A model generated the notes under the pieces. It did not search any database, was not told the origin of the DNA, and saw only the letters and a program-made list of their open reading frames with translations. A DNA stretch of 8,495 nt from VMCP01 sp965659745 (GTDB taxonomy: Bacteria > Bacteroidota > Bacteroidia > NS11-12g > UBA955): positions 1 to 8,495 of the forward strand of contig CBFHXF010000072.1 in NCBI GenBank assembly GCA_965659745.1, given 5' to 3'. Positions 1 to 6,744 of the stretch are shown here, piece by piece. The position numbers and the translations under genes were made by a program. Numbering within the stretch: the first letter of the stretch is position 1; every line of letters begins with the position of its first letter.

Positions 1-919
1 AAAATGATGCTGCCTGACTTCCCACATCCACAAACCCATTATTAACCTTGAAATTTTCAATTTGTCCTTCAACCGCCTCTAATTCATCATTAATGATTTT
101 CAATCGATTCTCAATAAAATCCAAAGAATATTGTTGTGACTTGCGCTTTTCCGCAACCGAATATGAACTGTAAATGTCGAGAGCTTCATTTACAATCATC
201 TTGGCATTGGTGACACTCAAATCTTGAAAACTAACCGATATAATGGATGTTTTCTCACCTACCTTACTCGCATTGAGACCATTAGCTATAAGTTGCGCCG
301 ACTGAGGAATATCAATCACCTGAATCGAATAGGGATTGTTCATATTGATGGTCTCCAAATTATCAGGGTTGACCGTCATGTTGAAAATTTGATCCTGAAT
401 AACTACCTCTTGAGACTTTAAAGAATAAGCCTTGTTCTCCAATATTATTTTCTTGGCAACTGGATCAAATTTGAAAATTACGTTAAATGGCTTGATAGAA
501 TCCTCATTCTTGGCCTTAAATTTAATAGGAAAAGTAAAAGGCATAGCCGCTTTAGAAATCTCGCCTATTTGTATGATCCTAACATAAGCACCCAACCTCT
601 TCGTAACTTCCGTAGACACCCGGGTCGACTTCAATATTTGTATTTCATTCTCAACCGAATTTTGAGACTCTTTTATCCCCAACTCTTGCATCACTACTCC
701 ATCCATTCCATTGTCTTGATGCAATACAATTTTAGCACCTACTTCAAAAACAGGCATTTCAGATTGAAGCTTGAACTTTGAAAAAAGAAAAGCTGCCGTT
801 AACGTAAGTAAATAAACCGGCCAAAAGGGCAAAATTACCTTCCGAACGATCTCATAAGGATGAAATGCCGGATTGTCTTTGGGTTTAGTCGTATAATTTT
901 GGCCGCTGTTCAATTGCAT
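1..919 (-). CDS. Polysaccharide co-polymerase / Wzc-like chain-length protein, C-terminus outside the window
   Basis: An open frame with no stop runs from the ATG at 917-919 off the left edge, giving about 306 residues. Residues ~28-46 form one hydrophobic segment (LPFWPVYLLTLTAAFLF), the usual first transmembrane helix of Wzz proteins. Next comes a Wzz-type region in which an extended strand (PVFEVGAKIVL) precedes the hallmark NEIQILKS. Near the left edge lies a charged, probably coiled-coil stretch (SLDFIENRLKIINDELEAVE, then GQIENFKVNN) of the kind found in large periplasmic co-polymerase domains. Family knowledge: such inner-membrane proteins control polymer length with Wza, and in Bacteroidota many carry a C-terminal tyrosine autokinase. 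Whether this one does cannot be seen. The start lies 4 nt after the wza-like stop, implying co-transcription. No Shine-Dalgarno sequence is evident. Confident for the Wzz family, unsure about the kinase. Confidence 0.88.
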   Translation of the reverse strand, partial: MQLNSGQNYTTKPKDNPAFHPYEIVRKVILPFWPVYLLTLTAAFLFSKFKLQSEMPVFEVGAKIVLHQDNGMDGVVMQELGIKESQNSVENEIQILKSTRVSTEVTKRLGAYVRIIQIGEISKAAMPFTFPIKFKAKNEDSIKPFNVIFKFDPVAKKIILENKAYSLKSQEVVIQDQIFNMTVNPDNLETINMNNPYSIQVIDIPQSAQLIANGLNASKVGEKTSIISVSFQDLSVTNAKMIVNEALDIYSSYSVAEKRKSQQYSLDFIENRLKIINDELEAVEGQIENFKVNNGFVDVGSQAASF

Positions 920-923
920 AAAT

Positions 924-1688
924 CTAAATTCTTGTTGCAAAAAGCAATAAAGTGGTAATCAATGACAAGCTTCCTGTCAAAATAGGAATAAATTGCCACG
1001 TAACACTGGTTTGCGTTTGCCTGGCCGAATTGGCTTCCACATAAATTAAATCGCCCGATTGTAATTGATAAATCTCCGAACCAATGATACTCGGATCCGA
1101 CAAATCAATCCGGTGAACAATCCTCGAAGAATCGGTTTGACGTATCAATAATACCCTACTTCCCTTACCAAAATCTGTCAATCCACCTGCCATACCAATG
1201 GCGTGATATATATCAATGGTAGGTGTTGGAAATTTCAAAACCCCCTGACTTCTCACTTCCCCAAGCACAATAATCTGAAAATTTACCAATCGAACGGATA
1301 CTATCGGTGATTTGGTATATTCTGAAAACAATGTTTGTAACGTATCCGTCAACTGCGCATACGTCATCCCATCAACGTACAAATTCCCTACTCGAGGTAG
1401 AAAAATAAATCCCTTTTCAGAAACAAAATATCCCGACTCTCCGCCTTGACCAGAAATAGCATTTGCCGTGTTTATAATCTGATCGATAGCCGGATTCAAA
1501 CTAGCCACATTTATGGAAATCTGATCTCCCTTGCGAATTTTTGATTCTTTCCAATAAACAGAATCCAAAACCATTCCCGCCTCTAAACCATTAAAGAAAA
1601 CGCGATCCTTTGGAGCCCCACAAGAAGCCCAAGAAATCGCAATTAACAATACTAACAGTTTATAAATATGACTAATCTTAAATCCCAT
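924..1688 (-). CDS. Wza-like polysaccharide export lipoprotein
   Basis: A 254-residue protein of the Wza/polysaccharide-export family, expected in the outer membrane as an exit channel for capsule or exopolysaccharide. Residues 1-22 are a lipoprotein signal peptide (hydrophobic LLVLLIAISW) ending in a lipobox-like ASC with Cys23 as acylation site. Residues ~47-134 match the poly-export domain (SKIRKGDQISINV, then GFIFLPRVGNLYVDGMT). Residues ~137-217 are one SLBB domain (IIVLGEVRSQGVLKFP, then AIGMAGGLTDFG, then LQSGDLIYVE). Residues ~231-251 are a hydrophobic C-terminal segment. E. coli Wza is ~379 residues with an extra repeat domain; this short single-SLBB form is common in Bacteroidota. 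The ATG at 1688 is preceded by GGAG at 5 nt spacing, supporting this start. The Wzz/Wzc-like gene follows after 4 nt. Confidence 0.92.
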   Translation of the reverse strand: MGFKISHIYKLLVLLIAISWASCGAPKDRVFFNGLEAGMVLDSVYWKESKIRKGDQISINVASLNPAIDQIINTANAISGQGGESGYFVSEKGFIFLPRVGNLYVDGMTYAQLTDTLQTLFSEYTKSPIVSVRLVNFQIIVLGEVRSQGVLKFPTPTIDIYHAIGMAGGLTDFGKGSRVLLIRQTDSSRIVHRIDLSDPSIIGSEIYQLQSGDLIYVEANSARQTQTSVTWQFIPILTGSLSLITTLLLFATRI

Positions 1689-1693
1689 TTAAA

Positions 1694-1697
1694 CTCC
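1694..1697 (-). promoter_or_regulatory. Shine-Dalgarno sequence of the wza-like gene
   Basis: On the minus strand GGAG is followed by TTTAA and then the ATG, an ideal 5-nt spacing. It is worth recording because no other start in this window shows such a site. It supports the chosen start codon of the lipoprotein gene. Confidence 0.55.
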
Positions 1698-1704
1698 GAA
1701 ATTA
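1697..1704 (-). promoter_or_regulatory. Weak candidate -7 box for the wza-like gene
   Basis: The minus strand reads TAATTTCG, one mismatch from the Bacteroidota -7 consensus TAnnTTTG, 8 nt upstream of the ATG. It overlaps the GGAG by one base, and a transcript starting just downstream would lose that ribosome binding site. No -33 TTTG lies at the usual distance. The two elements are therefore in tension and the real promoter may lie further upstream. Confidence 0.2.
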
Positions 1705-1937
1705 CACATTTTTTGACAATTACCTACGGCTTCGCCCCCTCGGCTACATTCTGAATTTGTCCAAGTAGTGAAGATAGAATTTATTAAAATTCCGCAAATG
1801 CCCGTTAAAACAAACAAAAATACCACTTTTGGTATGCTTTACACCCAAATTTTAATTGGTAACCCCAACGAAACCCTGATTTTTCTGTCACATCATATAA
1901 CATCTCACCATTATCCCCGATTTACCCACTTTGTAGT

Positions 1938-1945
1938 TATCTTTG
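1938..1945 (+). promoter_or_regulatory. Promoter -7 box for der (TATCTTTG)
   Basis: TATCTTTG matches the Bacteroidota -7 consensus TAnnTTTG perfectly. Only four bases (CAGG) separate it from the der ATG, so transcription would be expected to start at or within a base or two of the start codon, giving a leaderless mRNA. No clear -33 TTTG is present about 20 bp upstream. The box is seen directly; promoter function is inferred. Confidence 0.6.
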
Positions 1946-1949
1946 CAGG

Positions 1950-3359
1950 ATGAGTCGCATTGTAGCAATCGTCGGTAGACCCAACGTAGGAAAAAGTACC
2001 CTGTTCAACCGCCTAACCGGTGAACGTAAAGCCATCGTTGACGATTTCAGCGGAGTAACCCGCGACCGACACTATGGAAGAAGCGACTGGAATGGTATCG
2101 AATTTACCGTAATTGATACCGGTGGATTTGTTCCCAACTCCGATGACCAATTCGAAGTCGCCATCAGAGAACAAGTGCACATTGCCATTGAAGAAGCCTC
2201 CGTGCTTATCTTTATGGTCGATGTTATCGCCGATATCCATCCCCTAGATGAAGAATTTGCCACACTCTTGCACCGCTCCAAAAAACAAGTGGTNNNNNNN
2301 NNNNNNNNNNNNNNNNNNNNNNNNNNNNNNNNNNNNNNNNNNNNNNNNNNNNNNNNNNNNNNNNNNNNNNNNNNNNNNNNNNNNNNNNNNGTACTCTGTG
2401 TGAATAAAGTCGATAACGAAAACTTACGCCTTCAAGCTCCCTCTTTTTACGCCCTCGGTTACGAAGAACTTTTTGAAGTTTCTGCTGCAAGCGGATCAGG
2501 CACAGGTGAACTGCTCGATAAAGTAGTCGAATACCTCAAAGCCATTCCAGAACCCGAAATCGAAAGACCCGAATTGCCCCGTGTGGCCATTGTAGGGCGA
2601 CCTAATGTCGGAAAATCAAGTCTTATCAACGCCCTTCTCGGTAAAGAACGTAATATCGTTACCGAAATTGCAGGTACCACCCGCGATAGCATCGATACCT
2701 ATTATAATTCCTTCGGTAAAGAAATGATTCTGATCGATACCGCTGGCGTTCGTAAAAAAAGTAAAGTACACGAAAATATCGAATTCTACTCAGTAATGCG
2801 CTCCCTCCGAGCCCTTGAAAATGCCGATGTAGTAGTTCTCGTTCTCGATGCCACACAAGGCATGGAGTCGCAAGACATCAATCTCTTTTGGCTCGCTCAC
2901 CGTCTCGGAAAAGGGATCGTGATTTTAGTGAACAAGTGGGATCTGATTGAAAAAGAAACCAATACCGCCAAAGAATTCTCTGGACATATCGAAGGTCGTA
3001 TCGCTCCCTTTACCGACGTTCCCGTACTTTACATTTCCGCTCTTAACAAACAGCGTATTTTCCAGGCTGTAGAAACCATCAGTAAAGTACATGAATCCCT
3101 AAGCTCTCGTGTTCCTACGCGCAAACTCAACGATTACCTACTTCCAATAATGGAAGCGACCCCGCCACCTAGCAAAAAGGGCAAATTTGTAAAAATCAAA
3201 TTTGTAAACCAACTGCCTAGCAAACGCGTGGCCTTCGCCTTTTACTGTAACTTACCTCAATATATTGCCGAGAGCTATACGCGCTTCCTCGAAAACAAAA
3301 TCCGCGATGAATTTGATTTCAATGGTGTACCCATTAGCATCTTTTTCCGTAAAAAATAA
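1950..3359 (+). CDS. der: Ribosome-assembly GTPase Der (EngA), interrupted by an assembly gap
   Basis: Der is an essential GTPase with two tandem G domains and a KH-like C-terminal domain that helps assemble the 50S ribosomal subunit. G domain 1 shows the P-loop GRPNVGKST (9-17), GVTRDR (35-40), DTGG (56-59) and NKVD (152-155). G domain 2 shows GRPNVGKSS (216-224), GTTRDS (242-247), DTAG (263-266) and NKWD (328-331). The KH-like domain covers about the last 100 residues. The frame is 469 codons, of which 33 (115-147) contain or fall in N. Without them the protein would be ~436 residues, the normal length for the family. The start MSRIVAIVGRPNVGKS is family-typical and sits 4 nt behind a perfect -7 box. 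rlmN follows 78 bp downstream on the same strand. Confidence 0.97.
   Translation: MSRIVAIVGRPNVGKSTLFNRLTGERKAIVDDFSGVTRDRHYGRSDWNGIEFTVIDTGGFVPNSDDQFEVAIREQVHIAIEEASVLIFMVDVIADIHPLDEEFATLLHRSKKQVXXXXXXXXXXXXXXXXXXXXXXXXXXXXXXXXXVLCVNKVDNENLRLQAPSFYALGYEELFEVSAASGSGTGELLDKVVEYLKAIPEPEIERPELPRVAIVGRPNVGKSSLINALLGKERNIVTEIAGTTRDSIDTYYNSFGKEMILIDTAGVRKKSKVHENIEFYSVMRSLRALENADVVVLVLDATQGMESQDINLFWLAHRLGKGIVILVNKWDLIEKETNTAKEFSGHIEGRIAPFTDVPVLYISALNKQRIFQAVETISKVHESLSSRVPTRKLNDYLLPIMEATPPPSKKGKFVKIKFVNQLPSKRVAFAFYCNLPQYIAESYTRFLENKIRDEFDFNGVPISIFFRKK
2294..2390. other. Assembly gap: 97 undetermined bases inside der
   Basis: A run of 97 N lies between codons for KKQV and VLCVNKVD in G domain 1. 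In Der proteins these two stretches are directly adjacent (for example RSREKPTFLVANKTDG in E. coli), so no insertion is expected. Overlapping the flanks by their shared GT restores GTG GTA CTC TGT GTG, encoding VVLCV. The stated gap length therefore appears to be an artefact. Confidence 0.95.
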
Positions 3360-3373
3360 CCGTATTTTCCTAC

Positions 3374-3402
3374 CGGGGGAAGCCGTTCAAAAACTTCCCC
3401 CG
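3374..3402. other. Strong hairpin between der and rlmN
   Basis: A perfect 9-bp inverted repeat (CGGGGGAAG at 3374-3382, CTTCCCCCG at 3394-3402) encloses an 11-nt A-rich loop. It starts 14 nt after the der stop and ends 35 nt before the rlmN ATG. No T-run follows on either strand, so it is not a canonical intrinsic terminator. It could stabilise or process the der 3' end, attenuate read-through into rlmN, or shape the rlmN leader. Confidence 0.6.
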
Positions 3403-3437
3403 ATAGAACACCCATTACCTCCCTTAGACTATCTGCA

Positions 3438-4460
3438 ATGGACATTCGTGAATTAACTTTAGCCGAAATTACTGCAAAACTTACCGAAGCGGGCGAACCC
3501 GCCTTTCGTGCGAAACAAGTATGGCAATGGCTTTGGCAAAAACACGCCCGCTCTTTTGAAGAAATGAGCAACCTGTCGCTTTCCCTCAGACAAAAACTTG
3601 CCGAAATTTTCCAGTTTGCCCAAACCCAAATCCTTACGGCCCAATATTCTTCCGATGGAACCATAAAAGTGGTATTCCAATTGTCTGATAATAACAAAGT
3701 CGAAGGCGTACTCATTCCCACCAAAACCCGCACCACCGCTTGTATCAGCAGCCAAGTAGGTTGCAGCCTAGACTGTAAATTTTGTGCCACCGGATCCATG
3801 AAACGCGAGCGCAATCTTAAGGCCTATGAAATGGTAGATCAGGTGGTATTGATCAACGAATTGTCACAGAAACATTACGATAAAAAACTCGACAACATCG
3901 TATACATGGGCATGGGCGAACCCCTGTTAAACTACAGCGAAGTTCTAAAAAGCGTGGATCGCATTACCGCAACCGACGGAATGGCCATGAGTCCGAGCCG
4001 CATCACCCTTTCTACTGCCGGAATTACCAAAATGATATACAAATTGGCCGACGATGGCGTAAAAACCAACCTCGCGCTCAGTTTACACGCCGCCACCAAT
4101 GCCAAAAGATCGGAAATTATGCCCATCAACGATGCCAATCCTTTAGAGGATTTGGCAGCTGCATTGTTATACTGGTATGAAAAAACCAATATCCGACCTA
4201 CGTTAGAGTATACGGTAATTGCCGGTGTGAATGACACCGTCGAAGCCGAAAAAGCGTTGGGTATTTTTGCGAGAAGGTTTCCCTGTAAAATAAATTTAAT
4301 TGAATACAACCCGATTTCAACGGCTCTTTATCAGCCAACAGGCCGTTTAGAAGCCTTTTCTGAAGCCCTTTCCAAGCAAAAGCTTATCGTTAATATACGA
4401 AGAAGCCGCGGCAAGGATATTGACGCGGCTTGTGGACAATTGGCTTTGAAAACAAATTAA
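3438..4460 (+). CDS. rlmN: Dual-specificity 23S rRNA/tRNA adenine-C2 methyltransferase RlmN
   Basis: A radical-SAM enzyme that methylates C2 of A2503 in 23S rRNA and A37 in some tRNAs, using a 4Fe-4S cluster and two S-adenosylmethionines. The 340-residue protein starts with the RNA-binding N-terminal domain (GEPAFRAKQVWQWLWQK, 19-35). Cluster ligands are Cys109, Cys113 and Cys116 (GCSLDCKFCATG). The two catalytic cysteines appear as Cys102 (TACISSQVGC) and Cys332 (DAACGQL), with spacing matching C118 and C355 of E. coli. GMGEP (158-162) is the SAM-binding motif. The second cysteine near the C-terminus favours RlmN over the paralogue Cfr only together with overall likeness, since Cfr also has it. 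The start is family-typical, without a Shine-Dalgarno sequence. The stop overlaps the stop of the convergent decarboxylase gene. Confidence 0.95.
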   Translation: MDIRELTLAEITAKLTEAGEPAFRAKQVWQWLWQKHARSFEEMSNLSLSLRQKLAEIFQFAQTQILTAQYSSDGTIKVVFQLSDNNKVEGVLIPTKTRTTACISSQVGCSLDCKFCATGSMKRERNLKAYEMVDQVVLINELSQKHYDKKLDNIVYMGMGEPLLNYSEVLKSVDRITATDGMAMSPSRITLSTAGITKMIYKLADDGVKTNLALSLHAATNAKRSEIMPINDANPLEDLAAALLYWYEKTNIRPTLEYTVIAGVNDTVEAEKALGIFARRFPCKINLIEYNPISTALYQPTGRLEAFSEALSKQKLIVNIRRSRGKDIDAACGQLALKTN

Positions 4461-5440
4461 GCCTTGAAATCTCTATGATGCGCCTCTTCGTACAAGCGCT
4501 CTTTGGGTAAACTTTTGAAGTATTCCCAAGTAATTTTCAATCCTTCTTCACGTGTGTACTTTGGCTCCCAGCCTAATATTTCACGCGCTTTTTCAATATT
4601 CGGTTGGCGCTGCTTTGGATCGTCGGTTGGCAATTCTTTGTAAATCACCTTCTGATCTGTACCCGTTAATTTGATAATTTCATCAGCAAATTCCTTGATG
4701 GTAATTTCCATCGGATTTCCAATGTTCACAGGATCGGCACAATCGCTCAACAACAAACGATAAATTCCCTCAACCAAATCGTCTACATAACAGAAACTGC
4801 GGGTTTGACTTCCGTCACCGAAAACCGTAAGGTCTTCTCCACGCAGGGCCTGTCCCATAAAAGCAGGAAGTACACGACCGTCATTCAGTCGCATCCGAGG
4901 TCCATACGTATTAAATATCCGAACAATACGAGTTTCCAAACCATGATACGTGTGGTAACCCATTGTAATGGCTTCTTGGAATCGCTTGGCTTCGTCGTAA
5001 ACACCGCGAGGACCTACTGGATTCACATTACCCCAGTAATCTTCGGTTTGGGGATGCACGGTCGGATCTCCATAAACTTCACTGGTACTTGCTACCAATA
5101 TTCTTGCTCCTTTCGCCATAGCCAAACCCAATAAATTGTGGGTTCCTAAGGAACCTACTTTTAGCGTTTGAATGGGGATTTTCAAATAATCAATCGGACT
5201 CGCAGGAGACGCAAAATGCAGAATGTACTTTAAATCACCGGGTACATGCACGAATTTTGACACATCGTGATGTGAAAATTCGAAATCAGGCAAGTGAAAA
5301 AGATGTTCAATATTACGCAAGTCGCCCGTAATGAGATTGTCCATCCCAATTACATGGTATCCTTCTTTGATAAACCGGTCGCACAAATGCGAGCCTAAAA
5401 AACCAGCGGCACCGGTGATTAATACACGTTCTTTTTTCAT
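4457..5440 (-). CDS. uxs: UDP-glucuronate decarboxylase (UDP-xylose synthase), extended SDR family
   Basis: Predicted to oxidise and decarboxylate UDP-glucuronate to UDP-xylose with bound NAD+, in the cytoplasm. The 327-residue protein has the Rossmann motif GAAGFLG (10-16), STSEVYGDP (118-126, with the Glu121 expected for decarboxylases), the active-site pair Tyr148/Lys152 (YDEAK) and FNTYGPRMRLNDGRV (176-190), followed by GDGSQTRSFCYVDD. These stretches closely follow human and bacterial UXS rather than the decarboxylase domain of ArnA, which lacks EVYGDP. It is the last gene of the operon: its ATG overlaps the ugd stop (ATGA), so the enzyme making its substrate is translated just before it. 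The stop overlaps that of convergent rlmN. The product could instead be used to interconvert with UDP-arabinose downstream; that cannot be seen here. Confidence 0.92.
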   Translation of the reverse strand: MKKERVLITGAAGFLGSHLCDRFIKEGYHVIGMDNLITGDLRNIEHLFHLPDFEFSHHDVSKFVHVPGDLKYILHFASPASPIDYLKIPIQTLKVGSLGTHNLLGLAMAKGARILVASTSEVYGDPTVHPQTEDYWGNVNPVGPRGVYDEAKRFQEAITMGYHTYHGLETRIVRIFNTYGPRMRLNDGRVLPAFMGQALRGEDLTVFGDGSQTRSFCYVDDLVEGIYRLLLSDCADPVNIGNPMEITIKEFADEIIKLTGTDQKVIYKELPTDDPKQRQPNIEKAREILGWEPKYTREEGLKITWEYFKSLPKERLYEEAHHRDFKA

Positions 5441-6744
5441 TTTATATCGCTTCTTCCTATGCTATAGTAAGTAAATCCGTGTTTTTTCACGGTATCTAAT
5501 TCAAACAAATTTCTTCCGTCAAAAATAACCTTATCTTTCAATAAGCTCTGAATTTTTGAAAAGTCAGGGGTTCTGAATTCAGGCCACTCCGTAGCAATTA
5601 CTAAGAAATCCGCGCCCTCTAAAGTCTCATAAGATGAGTCACAGAAAGTAGCTTTATCCGACATAATGGCTTTAACATTGGCCATAGCTTCTGGATCGTA
5701 AGCCTTAACACTGGCTCCCGCCTCGGTCAGTAATTCAATCATTTCCAAAGCCGGTGCTTCACGAATGTCATCGGTATTAGGCTTGAACGCCAATCCCCAT
5801 AACGCCACCGTTTTTCCTTCAATGCTTCCGTAATGCTGCATGATTTTAGGAACCAAGGCCTTCTTTTGTTCGGCATTCACATCTTCAACCGCTTTCAAAA
5901 TTTTGAAATCATAATCAACCGATGCGGCACTGTGCACCAATGCTTTTACGTCTTTCGGGAAACAGCTTCCCCCGTAACCAATACCTGGGAATAAAAAGCG
6001 TTTGCCAATACGGTCATCGCTACCAACCCCTTTACGCACCATGTCAACGTCAGCACCCAATAATTCACACAAACGAGCAATTTCATTCATGAAGGAAATC
6101 TTGGTTGCCAAGAAACTATTGGCGGCGTATTTCGTCAATTCCGCACTGCGGGTATCCATATGCATTACCGGATTTCCTTGACGCACATAAGGGGCGTACA
6201 ATTCGTCCATAACATCAAAAGCACGTTGGCTTTCAGCACCAATCACCACGCGATCGGGTTTCATGAAATCATCCACGGCTACCCCTTCACGCAAAAACTC
6301 AGGATTAGAAACCACATCAAATTCACCTTTATAATTCGCAGCAACGGCGTCCCTAACGCGGTCTGCTGTTCCTACTGGAACCGTGCTTTTATCTACGATT
6401 ACTTTATAATCGGTCATGATTTTGCCCAAATGATCCGCTACCCCCAAAACATAGCGTAAATCGGCAGAACCATCTTCCCCTGGAGGAGTTGGCAAAGCCA
6501 AGAAAATCACCAAACTGTCTTTGATGGCATCTTCTAATGAAGTGGTGAACTTCAATCGTCCTTCCTTAAGGTTGCGTTTGAATAATACCTCTAAACCAGG
6601 CTCAAAAATGGTGATCTGACCATTAGACAAACGGTCTACCTTAGATTGATCAATGTCTACACAGATTACATCGTTTCCAGTTTCAGCAAAGCATGTTCCG
6701 CTCACTAAACCTACATAACCCGTTCCAACTACTGCAATTTTCAT
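5437..6744 (-). CDS. ugd: UDP-glucose 6-dehydrogenase
   Basis: Oxidises UDP-glucose twice with NAD+ to UDP-glucuronate. The 435-residue protein has the N-terminal NAD-binding motif GTGYVG (7-12), then IFEPGLE (46-52), LPTPPGEDGSADL (84-96), DKSTVPVGT (118-126) and NPEFLREG (147-154). The catalytic region has Lys205 (ELTKYAANSFLATKISFMNE), GYGGSCFPKD with Cys261 as nucleophile, and the C-terminal UDP-binding signature GLAFKPNTDDIREAP (317-331). The N-terminal half is typical of the UDP-glucose branch (Ugd/TuaD) rather than the UDP-GlcNAc or UDP-ManNAc dehydrogenases (WbpA/WecC). The downstream UDP-glucuronate decarboxylase supports that reading. It overlaps both neighbours by ATGA, indicating one translationally coupled operon. 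No motif residue appears missing. Confidence 0.95.
   Translation of the reverse strand: MKIAVVGTGYVGLVSGTCFAETGNDVICVDIDQSKVDRLSNGQITIFEPGLEVLFKRNLKEGRLKFTTSLEDAIKDSLVIFLALPTPPGEDGSADLRYVLGVADHLGKIMTDYKVIVDKSTVPVGTADRVRDAVAANYKGEFDVVSNPEFLREGVAVDDFMKPDRVVIGAESQRAFDVMDELYAPYVRQGNPVMHMDTRSAELTKYAANSFLATKISFMNEIARLCELLGADVDMVRKGVGSDDRIGKRFLFPGIGYGGSCFPKDVKALVHSAASVDYDFKILKAVEDVNAEQKKALVPKIMQHYGSIEGKTVALWGLAFKPNTDDIREAPALEMIELLTEAGASVKAYDPEAMANVKAIMSDKATFCDSSYETLEGADFLVIATEWPEFRTPDFSKIQSLLKDKVIFDGRNLFELDTVKKHGFTYYSIGRSDIK

Larger units (their letters stand above)
1689..1949. other. Divergent intergenic region between the wza-like gene and der
   Basis: These 261 bp separate two divergently read genes and should hold both promoters. 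A perfect -7 box for der lies at the right end, and a weak candidate plus a ribosome binding site for the wza-like gene lie at the left end. A short GC-rich block (about 1724-1747) stands out from otherwise AT-rich sequence. A 61-codon plus-strand frame here (GTG start) resembles no protein family I know and overlaps the der start, so I do not call it a gene. No terminator hairpin with a T-run is visible. Confidence 0.7.

Noticed and set aside
224..781. Plus-strand frames of 65 and 70 codons
   Set aside because: Both lie antisense to the Wzz/Wzc-like gene, whose translation shows clear family motifs; they have no motifs of their own.
1768..1953. 61-codon plus-strand frame upstream of der
   Set aside because: GTG start, composition like translated AT-rich intergenic DNA, no recognisable domain, and it overlaps the der start and its -7 box.
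2294..2390. Hidden intein, intron or inserted domain in Der
   Set aside because: The flanks join into an unbroken family motif when overlapped by two bases, and 97 nt is too short for such elements.
3374..3402. Intrinsic terminator for der
   Set aside because: The stem is strong, but no T-run follows in either direction, so I list it only as a hairpin.
3428..3437. TATCTGCA just before the rlmN ATG as a -7 box
   Set aside because: It resembles the der box TATCTTTGCA with two bases missing and matches only half of the fixed consensus positions.
3275..3814. 179-codon minus-strand frame opposite the der end and rlmN start
   Set aside because: Long but antisense to two strongly conserved genes, with Ser/Arg-rich composition typical of a shadow frame and no domain.
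3932..4309. 125-codon minus-strand frame inside rlmN
   Set aside because: Antisense to the conserved radical-SAM core; no recognisable features.
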